64,000 nucleotides of DNA from Isoetes taiwanensis (lineage: Eukaryota > Streptophyta > Lycopodiopsida > Isoetales > Isoetaceae), in NCBI GenBank assembly GCA_021234155.1, contig JAJEKV010000010.1, positions 9,456,260-9,520,259 of the forward strand. The letters run 5' to 3'. The translations under genes were made by a program, and so were the position numbers. How positions within the stretch are numbered: the first letter of the stretch is position 1; each line of letters begins with the position of its first letter. Shown here piece after piece: positions 34,602 through 45,522 of this stretch. The notes beneath the pieces were generated by a model, which did no database searches, was not told the DNA's origin, and saw only the letters and a list, made by a program, of their open reading frames with translations.

Positions 34602-35342
34602 ATGGCTATGGAAGCTCGTGCCTTGGCTTCTAGAGCTCAAAAAGAGGGCTCTTCCAATATGTATTTCAAATCTAAGCAAGGCAGTCCTACCTCTGTCATA
34701 CTAGAATGCGTCAATATTAAGTCCCAGCCTCGTCTTCCCAAGCGGATGGAGCACTCTGTTTACCGTGTGAAGCTTAAAGAACTTCTTCAAGTCTTGGATT
34801 CAAAGCGAGGGGTAGCGGGCTTACAAAATAAGGTTTTCAAAAGCTTGTCAAACAGCTCATGTTCAACAAATCTATATCTGCCGACGATTTTTTATGTTCT
34901 TGGTGTAGAATCATCTAGAGGAGTTCCTAGACCACTGCCCAAGCCTGACGGAAGAAGATATTCTGAAGGTTCAGGCTTCCATACATTCAAGATTAGCAGC
35001 GAATTCAACGAGCACGAGCTTGCATCAGAAATGGATCTACAAGAAAACAATGAGCTAATCCTTCCAAGCCGTTCAAGAACGGCAGATAAGAGCGGCTCGA
35101 GTTCCAGATTTTTAACTTCTCCCTCATCCGCCATGGCCAGAACTTCTAATTCCGGCAATAATGGAGCATTAAAAGCAGCAGCGGTAGCAGCGGGCCGATT
35201 CTCACCGAGGTATGTTCCAGGGCAGTTAATGAAACAGGCTCCACCTTCCAAATGGGACGATGCTATGGCGACGGTGCCGGATCTCAACTTTTTTCTGCAT
35301 GGGAAAATAAAAAATTTAGAGGCTTATGTCGGCTCTCCATAG
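34602..35342 (+). pseudogene. Gene-like fragment with PSKWDDA motif carried in the transposon
   Basis: A 246-codon frame that looks coding rather than random. Its second half is Ser/Arg-rich and low in order (LPSRSRTADKSGSSSRF), then reads RFSPRYVPGQLMK, followed by PPSKWDDA. The PSKWDDA(E/Q)KW signature is typical of a group of plant remorin-like and related proteins, but after PSKWDDA the expected KW and remorin coiled coil do not follow. I infer a captured host gene fragment (Pack-type transduplication). Several frames would be needed for the upstream exons (34369-34600). It is not expected to make a functional protein. Confidence 0.45.
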
Positions 35343-35649
35343 CTGTGAAGCTTTTCTCGTTGGGGGTCAATTCCGGTGGGAGCTATGGCTATGGGAGCTT
35401 CTTCCGGAAAGAAAGAGTCCAACTGGTACAAAGGATTTTCGTCTCAAAGGTGTGTACCAAATTTTGAATTTCAACCATGGGCGGGAAAAAAAGGCGGGCT
35501 ATTAGAAAAAAGGGGGTAAAAAAATACGTTTGAAATTTTTTTTTTGAATTTCCAGCATGGGCAGAAAAAGGGTGGGGTATTAGAATAAAGTGGGGTAAAA
35601 AAATACGTTTAAAAAAAAAAGTATTCACACGTTAAACATTGTTAAACAT

Positions 35650-35770
35650 TATGTTGCCATAGGGGATGGTCTATTTTTTCGTAGGGGATGGTCTATTATG
35701 TTGCCATAGGGGATGGTCTATTTTTTCGTAGGGGATGGTCTATTATGTTGCCATAGGGGATGGTCTATTA
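35650..35770. repeat. 47-bp tandem repeat (AGGGGATGGTCTATT units)
   Basis: ATGTTGCCATAGGGGATGGT followed by CTATTTTTTCGTAGGGGATG and GTCTATT occurs twice, then a third partial copy. Each unit has two AGGGGATGGTCTATT cores, so five cores in all. Confidence 0.85.
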
Positions 35771-36109
35771 GAAAATATATAGCATAGGATATTGTATTTA
35801 TTAGAAAACATTGACATACTAAAAGGGGGAGGGGGAGGAGGGGGGAGGAGGGGGTTTCTATTTTTTGGTCTATGTATACATAGAAAATGCATAGGTATGG
35901 TGCGCACTTAGAAAATACATATGATATGGTGCAACTAATAATGATTTGCACTCTATGATATTGGAGGTAGAAAACTATGTTTGTAGGCAAGTAGGTTCGC
36001 CACATTTGTTGTATGTTTGATTACATTTGAACAAAGGTATAGTATTATGATATGATGTTTGAAAGTTATTCATTTTTTACCTCCTCGGACCTGTTGTGTT
36101 TTTCACTCT

Positions 36110-36600
36110 AAATGGCCTTAGACTTGTGTTTTTCATCTTGAGAGCTTTAGATCTGCGTTTTTTATTTTGGAGGGCCTTAGAACTGCATTTTTCACTCTGG
36201 TACCCTTCCTCAAGCAAACCTGCGTTTTAAGCTTTAAAGGCGCCTTTCTCATTTCGCGAGTCGAAGACCTCCCTTCCCCTAAAACCTGCGTTTTCGTTTT
36301 GAAACGCCTTTCTCACCATGAGTCGAAAGGCCTTTCGACCCTAAAACCCTGCGTTTTAAGCCGTGCCTTTCTCGACCGCGAGTGAAAAGACCTCCCCGAC
36401 CCCTAAAACCTGCGTTTTTCGCCTTGAGCTGCCTTTCTCGACTCGCGAGTCGAGAAAGGCCTTCTGACCCCTAAAACCTGCGTTTTTTGCCTTGAGCTGC
36501 CTTTCGACTCGGCGAGTCGAAAGTCCTTCGACTTTCAGTGTTTTTCCTCACGAGCTGCCTTTCTATTTCCTCGCGAAGTCGAAAAGGCTCTCGAAACTTA
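36110..36600. repeat. Degenerate tandem array with CTCGACTCGCGAGTCGAG palindromes
   Basis: Units of about 70-80 bp share CCCTAAAACCTGCGTTTT, then CCTTGAGCTGCCTTTC and a palindrome. The best palindrome is perfect over 30 bp at 36431-36460 (core CTCGACTCGCGAGTCGAG). Weaker ones lie at about 36245-36265, 36360-36385, 36493-36515 and 36560-36590. It lies inside the 3.7-kb transposon. The open frame at 36167-36385 is an artefact of the repeat. Confidence 0.8.
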
Positions 36601-37424
36601 CATTCAAAATGGCCCTAAGAGCTGTGTTTTATTTTATTTTTTTGCCCTGTAGCATCACTTGACTAACTTGATTTTGTCTTTTGCGGTCCTTATCTCGACC
36701 GGATAGTACATGCTTGGGAGCAATGAAAAGACCAATTCATTGAAGAAAGATACCAGAAAGAGGGTGATGACATCGGTTGGACATACAAGCACGTGACCCA
36801 TGAAGGAACTTCTCATACAAATTTCTATCGTGCGTAAAGTTGCTCTATGACTTGGAGAGAGCTCCACGCCCTTTGCACTAGGAGGTTCATGTGTGAAGAG
36901 GGTGTAATCATTGTGCCCATCGACCACTATGGTCTCTTCACCTTTGTAATATATATTGTAATGAGCCCATTTATAAATATAAGGTATCTCAAAACTAGTA
37001 TTTTTTGGTGATTAAGTAAACAATTTGTTTAATTTTCGTTGGAATTTGTGATCTCTTGTCTACCCACCTAAGAAAATAGAGCCAAAATGTTCAACTAAGA
37101 ATCTTTTCCAACTAGAACTTTGGTTTCAATCTATAATGAAATTCCTATGTTTGAGTTGCATTGTTCTTGTTCTCGACTCAATTTATTAATAAAAATTAAT
37201 TTTCCATTAGAACCTTTGGTAATGAAATTCTTATGTTTACGTTGCATTGTCTTCATCTCGCCATGCTATCTAGGAAAACTGGAAGAAAATCTTGGATGCA
37301 CACTAATAGACAGAAATTGCAATTATGGCCAATTTTCGGGTCGAGGTGCTTCTTTTTGTGTAAATTAACAGAGTTCCGCAAAAAAGTGGGAATGGAATGA
37401 GTCCCACTTTAATTAAATACGACT

Positions 37425-38386
37425 TTCGTGTACTTCTGCATTCCTCTTTATTCTGCTTGCCCTGACATAACTGAGTCTTGGCAGTATAGTCTTCGTAATA
37501 CCTTGTTGCTTTATACCATCCTGCAAACATCTAAAGAGAGCAATGTAAGCTTGTCGACTGATACCCACATTATCACATAATTCGTGTATGCTATCAAGAG
37601 TTTGACTCTTTCCCAATTCAGCGAGCTGTTCAACACAGCTTTTCTTAAGTGGTTTGCTCCAGGAAGCGTCAACATATCTATGACATCATCTTTAGTTACT
37701 AACTTTTTTAACAGAATAGCAATATTACAAGGCTTCCTCTTCTTCGTTTCAGCCATAGTAGGATCCACCAGATGTTTAATGGCATGGATTCTTCTTCTAG
37801 AGCCCCCACCACCAGGAGCAAGTACATTCAGGGCATTCAAATCATTTTTCCTCTCCCTCATGCCCGATGGTGTCATTTTCAATCTCTTTAACTTCCTCTC
37901 CAGTTTGTCGTTGTCCTTAGAGCACCTCTTCAATCCTTGTTTAAGGGAGTCCACCTCCTTGAGCAACCTTTGATTGGAAGCTTACAGGTCATCTGCATTC
38001 TTAGACCTGTTGGTTAGGAAATAGTTACACTGTTGGAGGTAATTATAGTGTGCTACCATATTGCAATGCACTCCACACAATTGAGTATACATTGTTCTCA
38101 AATGCGCATCAGAATGATTGGAAATATTATTGCAATATCCAAGCAGACCTTCTTTACCCTTACAGGCAAAATGAATAAGCCCCGATGTAGAATGAAATTC
38201 AGGAGGTCTTCTGGTGATTGGGTCGATGGGATAGAGTTCCCCATGCGTCCAAAGATCAGTATTCATTGCATCAGAAAGTCGAAGAGCATTCTCGTCGACC
38301 TGTTCCTTCTGGTTATATTGATTTTTGTAGGGCAAGCAGTTCTTGGGCACCTCCACCTGGAATTGGCCTTTCGTTTTCTATTATGA
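37425..38386 (-). pseudogene. Transposase-like gene, N-terminal part (upstream of the insertion)
   Basis: Minus-strand pieces connect to the 32531-33718 frame once the transposon is ignored. In order: KGKEGLLGYCNNISNH and YLQQCNYFLTNRSKN (to 37982), an in-frame TAA at about 37982-37984 where the neighbours read LL*ASNQRLLKEVDS, a coiled coil (KDNDKLERKLKRLKM), a PGGGGSRRRIHAIKH linker, then after a frame change the segment HELCDNVGISRQAYIALFRCL (to about 37425). GISRQAY..LFRCL looks like a helix-turn-helix-type segment, which is inference. At least one stop and one frameshift precede the insertion. Confidence 0.45.
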
Positions 38387-38389
38387 AGA

Positions 38390-39469
38390 AGAAATTAACT
38401 CATTGTCATTGCCTGAAATCTACAAACTGTTACCTCTATCATAGATCAGAAAATTTGACAGGCTTTGATCGCTTTGAGAGCTCTACAGTCCGATGATCAA
38501 AATTGATGCAATTCTTCACCAAAATATGAAGGAACAGACGAGATTTCCTCCGGATTTGGGCGAGGATTGACATCAATCTAAAATTCGAAATGCCCTCTAA
38601 AGCTTTGGCACCCGATTGAGGCATTGTTGTGGTATGCCGCTCGAAGTACTGGCTAAAGCTTCAGTCCAGTGGGAAGGTGGGGGGGAGGAGGGGGGAATTA
38701 GGCTTAACAAGTAAAACACCAAGTAATAATGACGTTTAACAGGTTCAGTTGGTCGAACCTGAGGTTCGGTTAAGGTTCGTGGGGGGCTTTTTGCCCATAT
38801 CTGCAGGTTCGGGTAGCCATGTAAGCCCAAATTTGGGATGGGCTTACAAGGGCGTTAATAGACTCTACCAAACCTCTAATGGCAGATTTTGCATTGGGAG
38901 AGGAGACAACTAAATTGGTGAAGGCGTATTGGAATGGAGCTGCAGTGGTTAAGGGAAACCTTTCAAAGTTTAGGACACAGGGATAGATTTCAGGAATTGA
39001 TTAAGGATTAACATGTTAACTACAGGTTTTCAAGCTTCAGGACACAGACTTACATGTATTCAGATCTTTTACATGTTTGCAGTGATACTTACATGTTGCA
39101 TATGTTGATATAGTGACATAGGGTTTACAGAGGCTGATATGCCACAATTTTGTATGCTTTTATGTATTGATACAGTGAAGGCAAATATGCCACAGTTTTG
39201 TACACTTTTATGTATTGATACAGTTATAGATATGGCACAAATTTGTACACTTCTATATATTGCTACATTGATACTTTGATATGTAATTCAGGTAGTTAAA
39301 TGCCACAATTTTGTAAATTTCATTCTCAATATCAAATCATGTTATAAGTGCTTTTCATTGATTTCATTTCTTTCTATTATTTCTGCTTTATATAGTCAAA
39401 CAATGAATAGTATTTGAGCCAATACAAATGAACAGTATTTTACTCAATACTAAATGAATAGTGAATTTA
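38390..39469. other. Region without a recognised gene, with ~48-bp repeats
   Basis: This includes 39137-39300, where ATATGCCACAATTTTGTA, then CTTTTATGTATTGATACAGT repeats about three times with a period near 48 bp, and a small palindrome, CGAACCTGAGGTTCG, at about 38755. It may be an intron or spacer between the two minus-strand transposase-like blocks. Confidence 0.5.
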
Positions 39470-40530
39470 GGCCGAGTTTGGGAGGCTACATATAATCCGT
39501 TGGCATCTATCTTCAGCCATAGTATACAAGCTAGAATCCTCTTCATCTACAGTCATGTCAAGGTTAGCTATTCTCACAAGGTGGTTGTACACACTAGCTA
39601 CAGGCTGATAATCCAATAGTACAAATTTGAGTCCACCTACCTGTTTATATTAATGTATCGAGACAATAACAGATTCAACTCCAAATACATTTTCCCATCC
39701 ATTCACATAATCTTCAAGCAAAGTGTCCTTTGCTTTTGTGCACTTCAATACATAAAAATCTACCCCCTCCTCATTATTTTCTTCAGCATTGGCGGCAAGG
39801 TTATCTCCCACCTCTACCATAGAACTAGCTATGTCATAGTCTTCCTCATCATCCTCTTCTTCATGCTCATTTTCTATCTGCAAGTCCTCATTAGTAGCAT
39901 CCATTGTTGCTTTATGCTCCTTCAGCTTTAGTTCAATATCTCCAACCACCAATACGAAACTTGGTGCTGTATGAGTCCCATTTAAATTGAACACAATTTT
40001 CACAGAAGATAGGCTACCTTAAATGTGTTGCCCTCATTACATGGTCTTATGCAATGGAGATGTGTAGTTCCTTCAAAGTGTGACAGCCAAATCTCTCAAT
40101 CTGTCAATTATAAACAAATAGAAACAGAAGGAAACAAATAAATAAGAAGTACCATGTGCCACATCATGGACTACAAAAGAACAACCACATCTACCAATAA
40201 TTCCTAGTTCCATGCCCTTAATTGCTGACACAATATATACACAGGTGTTTTAAGTGACCGTGTGCTGGCAGCAGACAACACTGCACATGTATTTCAAAGA
40301 ACAAAAATTGACCATTTAAGTGTACATTATAATGTCATTATCTCTTGAATTATTGCTGAAGTGCCAACTAAGAAATGCAACCACCTCCTTTGCACACTTC
40401 AATTTCTTTCCACTAAATTTCATCTGTTCCTTTGTTAGAATCCTTTTGATGACAGCTCCAGCACCATCATGCTCACCTTTTCCATGTGAGCTAGCAAAAA
40501 AATTTCAGACAATGCCCTTTTCGAGATGTT
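39470..40530 (-). pseudogene. Minus-strand ORF remnants with SHGKGEHDGAGAVIKR and acidic linker
   Basis: Two blocks lie upstream of, and in the same orientation as, the split gene. 40530-40330 reads HFLGRFYKHLEKG, a stop, then FFASSHGKGEHDGAGAVIKR and KKLKCAKEVVAFLRWHF. 40003-39480 reads an acidic stretch (EDDEEDYDIAS), then DFYVLKCTKAKDTLLEDYVN, VESVIVS, an in-frame stop, and YKQVGGLKFVLLDYQPVASV with NHLVRIANLDM. The HGKG..DG.GA..KR pattern is one I associate with uncharacterised, transposon-linked proteins in animals and plants. I cannot name the family. Stops and missing links mark it as decayed. Confidence 0.45.
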
Positions 40531-41108
40531 TGTAAAACCTGCCTAGGAAGTGAAATGGTCTTGAGGACCTAAACTGTGAGGAACAACCATCACTCCTGGC
40601 AAGTTTTATGATCCCTTACAAATCATCGTGAGATTTATTTGGTTCTTGTTTCTCTTCTGGTGTTCATGCTAGTCCCGTTCTTTTCTTGTATGTAGTTTGT
40701 TTTCTTGATTGTTGGAGGTGCGTCAAGCTTAAGAAACATGCAACAATTGTAGAGATACAAATGAAAACGCCAGAGTAGTGTTCTTTTTCGAAGTGTCTAT
40801 CTGATGTTCTTGGATTAGGTACTTGTTTCAAAGATAATGCGAGGAGGCGGTCCTTCAATGCCGCCCCCCATGGCTTCTATGCTGGCTCCATTTGTCTGGT
40901 TCCATCTTTCCAGTGCATTTGACGTTTCTAGACCATAGACCACGCCAAAAATTTTCCTTCATCCTGAGTCAACTTGTGTTTTGTTTTTGTAACTTTGTAT
41001 CAGCCATTTTTTTATTTGTTTTGGACCTTTTAAGGAGTGGATATTGAGCCACGATCGGCCTAGATGTTATTTCATTTTTATTATGGTAGGTTTTGCTAAG
41101 CTATAGAT
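40531..41108. other. Region without a recognised gene
   Basis: AT-rich DNA with only short frames. No domain, RNA gene or clear repeat was noticed. Confidence 0.4.
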
Positions 41109-41442
41109 ATGTGGGTGAAAGCATGCTAGGGTGTACCATCTAAAGTACTTTTTAGGGAGTGCAAAACTACCCAGAAAAGTACCCAGCACTGGGTACTGGG
41201 AACTTGCATAAATGCTGCAATAAATAATAAGTTTGAGAGTTAATTCATTCATATTAGTCTCTAATAGTATTGTTATCCTCTAGTACTATATATTGACATG
41301 TTATTGACCTTCAATTCAAAAATTTTCGATTGATTTTAATGGAAAGAGAAAACAGAAAGTACCAGTTTTAAAAGTACCCAGTGTAGGTACTTTGGAGGGT
41401 TCCAAAAGTGGTACACCGTAGCATGCTTTTACCCATGTATGA
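41109..41442. mobile_element. ~330-bp MITE with GGGTGAAAGCATGCTAGGGT ends
   Basis: The left end, GGGTGAAAGCATGCTAGGGT then GTACCA (from 41112), is mirrored at 41411-41436 with two or three mismatches. Just inside both ends are AAGTACT/AGTACCC motifs, and the perfect palindrome AGTACCCAGCACTGGGTACT occupies 41178-41197. No coding capacity. The target duplication is unclear. Confidence 0.7.
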
Positions 41443-43860
41443 ATAGTTTCTTAGTATTCCCATGCTATGTCTGCTCTGATTTCTTAGTATTCCCATGCCT
41501 ATGCCTGCTCTGATTTTTGAAGCAAAAATTTGGTTACCCATGTCCGATTTTTGAAGCTAAAATTTGCTTACTATCTATCAAGAAAACAGTAAGAAAGATA
41601 GATGATTTAGTCCAAAAGGCTTCATGTATCCACCTATTTGGAATTTTTTGTATCAAAGAAGTTTTCTGTGTTAACATTGTTGTTCTTACTCTGGCAAAAA
41701 GTTTGCCTTAGTAAAATTTTAATTTTTGGAGTGTGGCATAAAATTCTCAAAATGTTTAGTAAAGTTTTAGAATGTAGAGTAATAACTTTTCCGAAATCAG
41801 GAAGCGTATGTTTATACCATAAGATTTCCCAATGGTTGAGGTCTGTATTCGTATGTAAAACCGTATTTTGCTGACGCTGGCAACTGAGATTCCAAACCCT
41901 GGAATCATGGGCGGGCATTTTGGAGCTCCCGAAATTTGTTGGGCGCAGTGTTGGTGTCGCCTTTTGGCTTCGCAGGGATGGCGAACTCCCGGTGATGTGG
42001 CCGCTCATATGCTTTGTTTCTTTTTGGTTTGGGTGGATAAGCCGGGGTCAGGCGCTGGCGGAGCGGAAGTTCATTGAAGAAGACAGAGGTAAGGTTCTTG
42101 GTTCTTGCTTTTGCTTTGCATTGCTTTTGCTTCTTATCCGCTATGTCGATGAAGAGGGCAGCCGAAAAGGCTCAGAGTGGTCGCCTCCTCCCCGCCTCGT
42201 GAGCCATGTCTTGAATTCCAATTCGGAGTGAGAGGCCGGGATTTGTTTGTTGATCGGGATTGGAACTTGATAGATGTGAGTGTGACTCTAGGTTTGTCCG
42301 CCGGATGTCCCCGTGAGTTTTCTACGATGGGCTTGTTGGTTTTGTGATAGGAGGTGTGTTCTTTGGGAGTCAGTAGCTATGGAAAGGGGTGCTACTTGTG
42401 ACCACTTGCAATCGCTGTGGTGTCTTTAGAGGGTTTCAAAACCCCTGGGCCATGAATGATGCCATTAAGAAGGAATTTAACCGGTGTAGTAAGCCTCCCC
42501 GGTGTTATCCTCGGTCCAGAAAGCGTTGAAGAATACCCGCCCTTCAACATTTTGAAGGTATGGTTGGTTATTGTATGAAAGATTTTGGAAAGGTCCACTA
42601 TGTCTGTCACCTTCATAATATCGATGGGATTGCATCGAAAAGGTAAGGATTTATACCGAGATGGGGAGATGGTGACACCAAGAACTTAGTTGTGCTTGAT
42701 AATAAGAATTTGCTTAATCGTGCTGCCCATTATGTCAACTATCATGGCAACCGTAAGATGACTGCTAGCCTCCTGTTTACATTGGCCAGAATGATCCGTT
42801 CTGGTAAGTTTACACTATCCAGTTCTTGGATCATACCTTCCAATACTGCTCACATTAACGAGCACGTGTCCGGCAAGATGGAGGGTGCTCCTAAATCCTT
42901 CTCAATGCATGCCCTCCGACATGAGAACTATTTTGTTTGGGCTACCTGCTGGGTTCGTGCCTGTAGAGCGAAATCGTGCTGGGAGGAGAAGGTACTGGGA
43001 TGATAGCATCCCTGAGGATGAGCAGGACTTTAATTTCCAGGATGTTTGTGATCAATCTTATAGTCATGACAGTGATGATGTGGTTGTTTTGGAGCCTGGT
43101 GTGGATTTCATCCCCGTGCACAGGGGTGATTGCACCATGGCTGTTGGGTGATCATATTTGTTGGCTTTCGAGTGTAAAGTTTCGTCTTTTTTTTCATGGC
43201 TTTGTTTGGTTCTTAGTTGCAGGTAGTGATGGACACTGATGGAGAGCCTGTTGCTGGGGTGGAAACGACCTCTGCTTTGTATCGTTGCGATTCCTTTTAT
43301 TTCCTCTAGAGTTGAAGCTTCACATCCGGATCCGGTCATGTTCTCTCCCGAGCACGAGGCTGTTTTTTACGCTCAAGAATTTGTTAGTAGCATCGTCGGG
43401 GTGGGAACTGAAAGCGCGATAGGATTATTGGCGTCCCTTAAAGCTTTTTAGGAGGCAGTGAATGGGTTCTATGCTTCGATCCGAGAATGCTATATCTGGC
43501 TGTAGAATGGGATCAATTGGGTGTACACGTATGCGAAGTTACATGTCTTTGCTCTCATATGAGCTTGGCTAGAGTCTTGCTTTCGTGCAAAGATTCGGCG
43601 GTTGGATGAACTGATTAGGCATGCGCAGAGTGGCGCCCATGAAACCGATCTGTTTTCATCTCTTTGTCTATGTTTTTTGTGTGGCCTGGAAGAACCGATT
43701 ATGCTTTTATATAAATGAGAAACCTGTTTATTTTAAGAAATGTGTTGCAGCTTGGTCTTCTTTGGCGGTGTATGGTCTTGACAATGCGTGTTCATTCTTT
43801 TGCATGGGGTTTCTTTGTATAAATCGAGTTTTAGGGTGGGTCGCTTAGATATTGAAATAA
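41443..43860 (+). other. Unrecognised, decayed coding-like tract
   Basis: From about 41870 the composition becomes GC-richer, and overlapping short plus-strand frames suggest a broken gene. Examples are VLDNKNLLNRAAHYVNYHGN and MTASLLFTLARMIRSGKFTL near 42690-42810, then MHALRHENYFVWATC near 42910, and an acidic DSIPEDEQDFNFQDVCDQSY near 43000-43060. Frame changes occur every 100-300 bp. I recognise no family. A decayed retroelement gene is possible. Confidence 0.3.
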
Positions 43861-43911
43861 TCTTTTGATACTAACTCCTTTTGTTTGTTAGTGGGCTTCG
43901 GCCCCTAGGTA

Positions 43912-43943
43912 TACTAGGCATCTCTCCTTTGAGATGCCTAGTA
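43912..43943. repeat. Perfect 13-bp hairpin
   Basis: TACTAGGCATCTC, loop TCCTTT, GAGATGCCTAGTA. It is intergenic and could be part of a fold-back element. No U-tract follows on either side to suggest a terminator. Confidence 0.75.
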
Positions 43944-45520
43944 TGCTGGATGAGCGATGGGATGCGCTCTTTGGGGTTCGGCGACAGCTCATCATTGTGT
44001 ATTTTCAATGTTTAATGTTGTTGTTTGGCTACTAAGTGGAGAGCATGATATTTTTCCAATGGTTTTATCAAATGTTAGGGGTAAGTCAACCAAGATAGGT
44101 GGGCCCCATCGTTGACCCCATCTTGACTTGTGTTTGAGGGCTACAAATTCGTCCCAAGGCATATGCTGTGGCATATGCCAACATCCAATGGCCCACAACA
44201 TTTTCAATACACCCAGAGTTTAGAATGTCGTGCAAAACTCAAGAACGCAAAAAATACCAATAATCCAAAACATTCCATAAAAGAATGTATCGTGGCAGCT
44301 CACCATTGGAAGATAAATCAGAATTTTTGACACCTTACATTTACGTTATAATATGTGATGATCAGAATAGATTGATGAATATGAAACTGGATCAATTCAT
44401 TTTATCTTGTGCTTTTCTCAAGATCTGTGACATCCTTTAACCTGTTTCCTTGGTGTGCCAGCCAGAAGGATCTGCTATGAGCGTGATGTAGCAGATTTCT
44501 TCGAAAGCAAGCATTTGTGCCAAAGGATCATGCATCTTCTAGGCCGGATTTGGACGATTTGGGCTGTGGAAATATGAATTAGGAAGAGGTTTCAAAAATC
44601 TGAGATTGAAGAGCTAAAAAGCGAATGTAATCAAAGGAAAAACACTGAAATCCTTGTTTAGAAGCTCAGAATCATACTGGGGAAAAAACAGGAGGGTTAA
44701 GGTTGAACCTGTGAGAAACGCAGAAACTTTGTCTAGAACTAGCATAGCTTTTTGTGATCCACCTAAGAAAAGCGTGGACTAATTTCTCCAAAGAAAATTA
44801 TCTAACTTCAAAACAAGGCAGACATTTTCTTGCCTAAAGATGGGCTTACCTACGGATTTTACAATACCGCTCTGCCGTAGGCTGTCAAAACTGTTCGACG
44901 GTTGATTTCTGGAGCGGGCTTGAGAATTTTTTTTTTCCCGAAGCAGAGGATCTTCTCTTCTTACAAACTTGATATCGATCTAAAAAGGCCTATTCCGCCC
45001 AAAAAATTGTTGTTTGAGCCAAATGGCGATTTGCAGGATATGGTAGGAAGGCTAAAAAATGGGGGATGCGAAGAAGAAGAAATTGTTGAAAAGATGGAGA
45101 TAGGCAACCTTTTAATCTAACACAACAGTTTCAACACGATGCTGATAAAGAATCTTTCTTGGATGGCTTGGCTTCTGAGGTAGAAATGCCAGACATAGCC
45201 GAAGCCCTTGGTTGTGAAACATGAACTGATATTCGAAAATTGTCCCTTATACCCGTGCACATTACTCAAACTGTGCAATTGCATAGATGATTCTAAAATA
45301 TTTCAAAATGGTCCACCGGGAAGCCTTAGAAATGGAATATTCATGAGCATATCGTTGGCCATCCCACCCTAGAAAAAATGGATATTCATGGGCAATATTG
45401 ACTAGGCTTGAGTTGGCATTTTTAATTTCTTATAGTACTAAGAAAATTGTTAGTCCTGAGTTGCAAGCTACAAGATTTCAGCTTGCTGTAGAAAATGCTT
45501 GTAATAAACATGGCTTGTAG
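43944..45520. other. Region without a recognised gene
   Basis: AT-rich. The 72-codon frame at 44902-45120 (plus) has a coding-like look (EPNGDLQDMVGRLKNGG, then EEEEIVEKME) but no recognised domain. It may be an exon of something I cannot identify. 45125-45520 would be the 3' UTR side of the minus-strand KLCR gene. Confidence 0.4.
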
Positions 45521-45522
45521 TT

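Larger units (their letters stand above)
33728..37424. mobile_element. 3.7-kb DNA transposon with perfect 24-bp terminal inverted repeats
   Basis: The first 24 bases (starting AGTCGTATTTAATTAAAGTG) are the exact reverse complement of 37401-37424. The element splits a minus-strand gene whose two halves lie at 32531-33718 and from 37425 up. The flanks (ctcgta / ttcgtg) give at best a weak 6-9-bp duplication, so the superfamily (hAT or Mutator) is open. Contents: a G/A-rich tract, a gene-like ORF (34602-35342), a 47-bp tandem repeat and an array of palindromic CTCGACTCGCGAGTCGAG units. It encodes no transposase, so it is non-autonomous. Confidence 0.85.
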
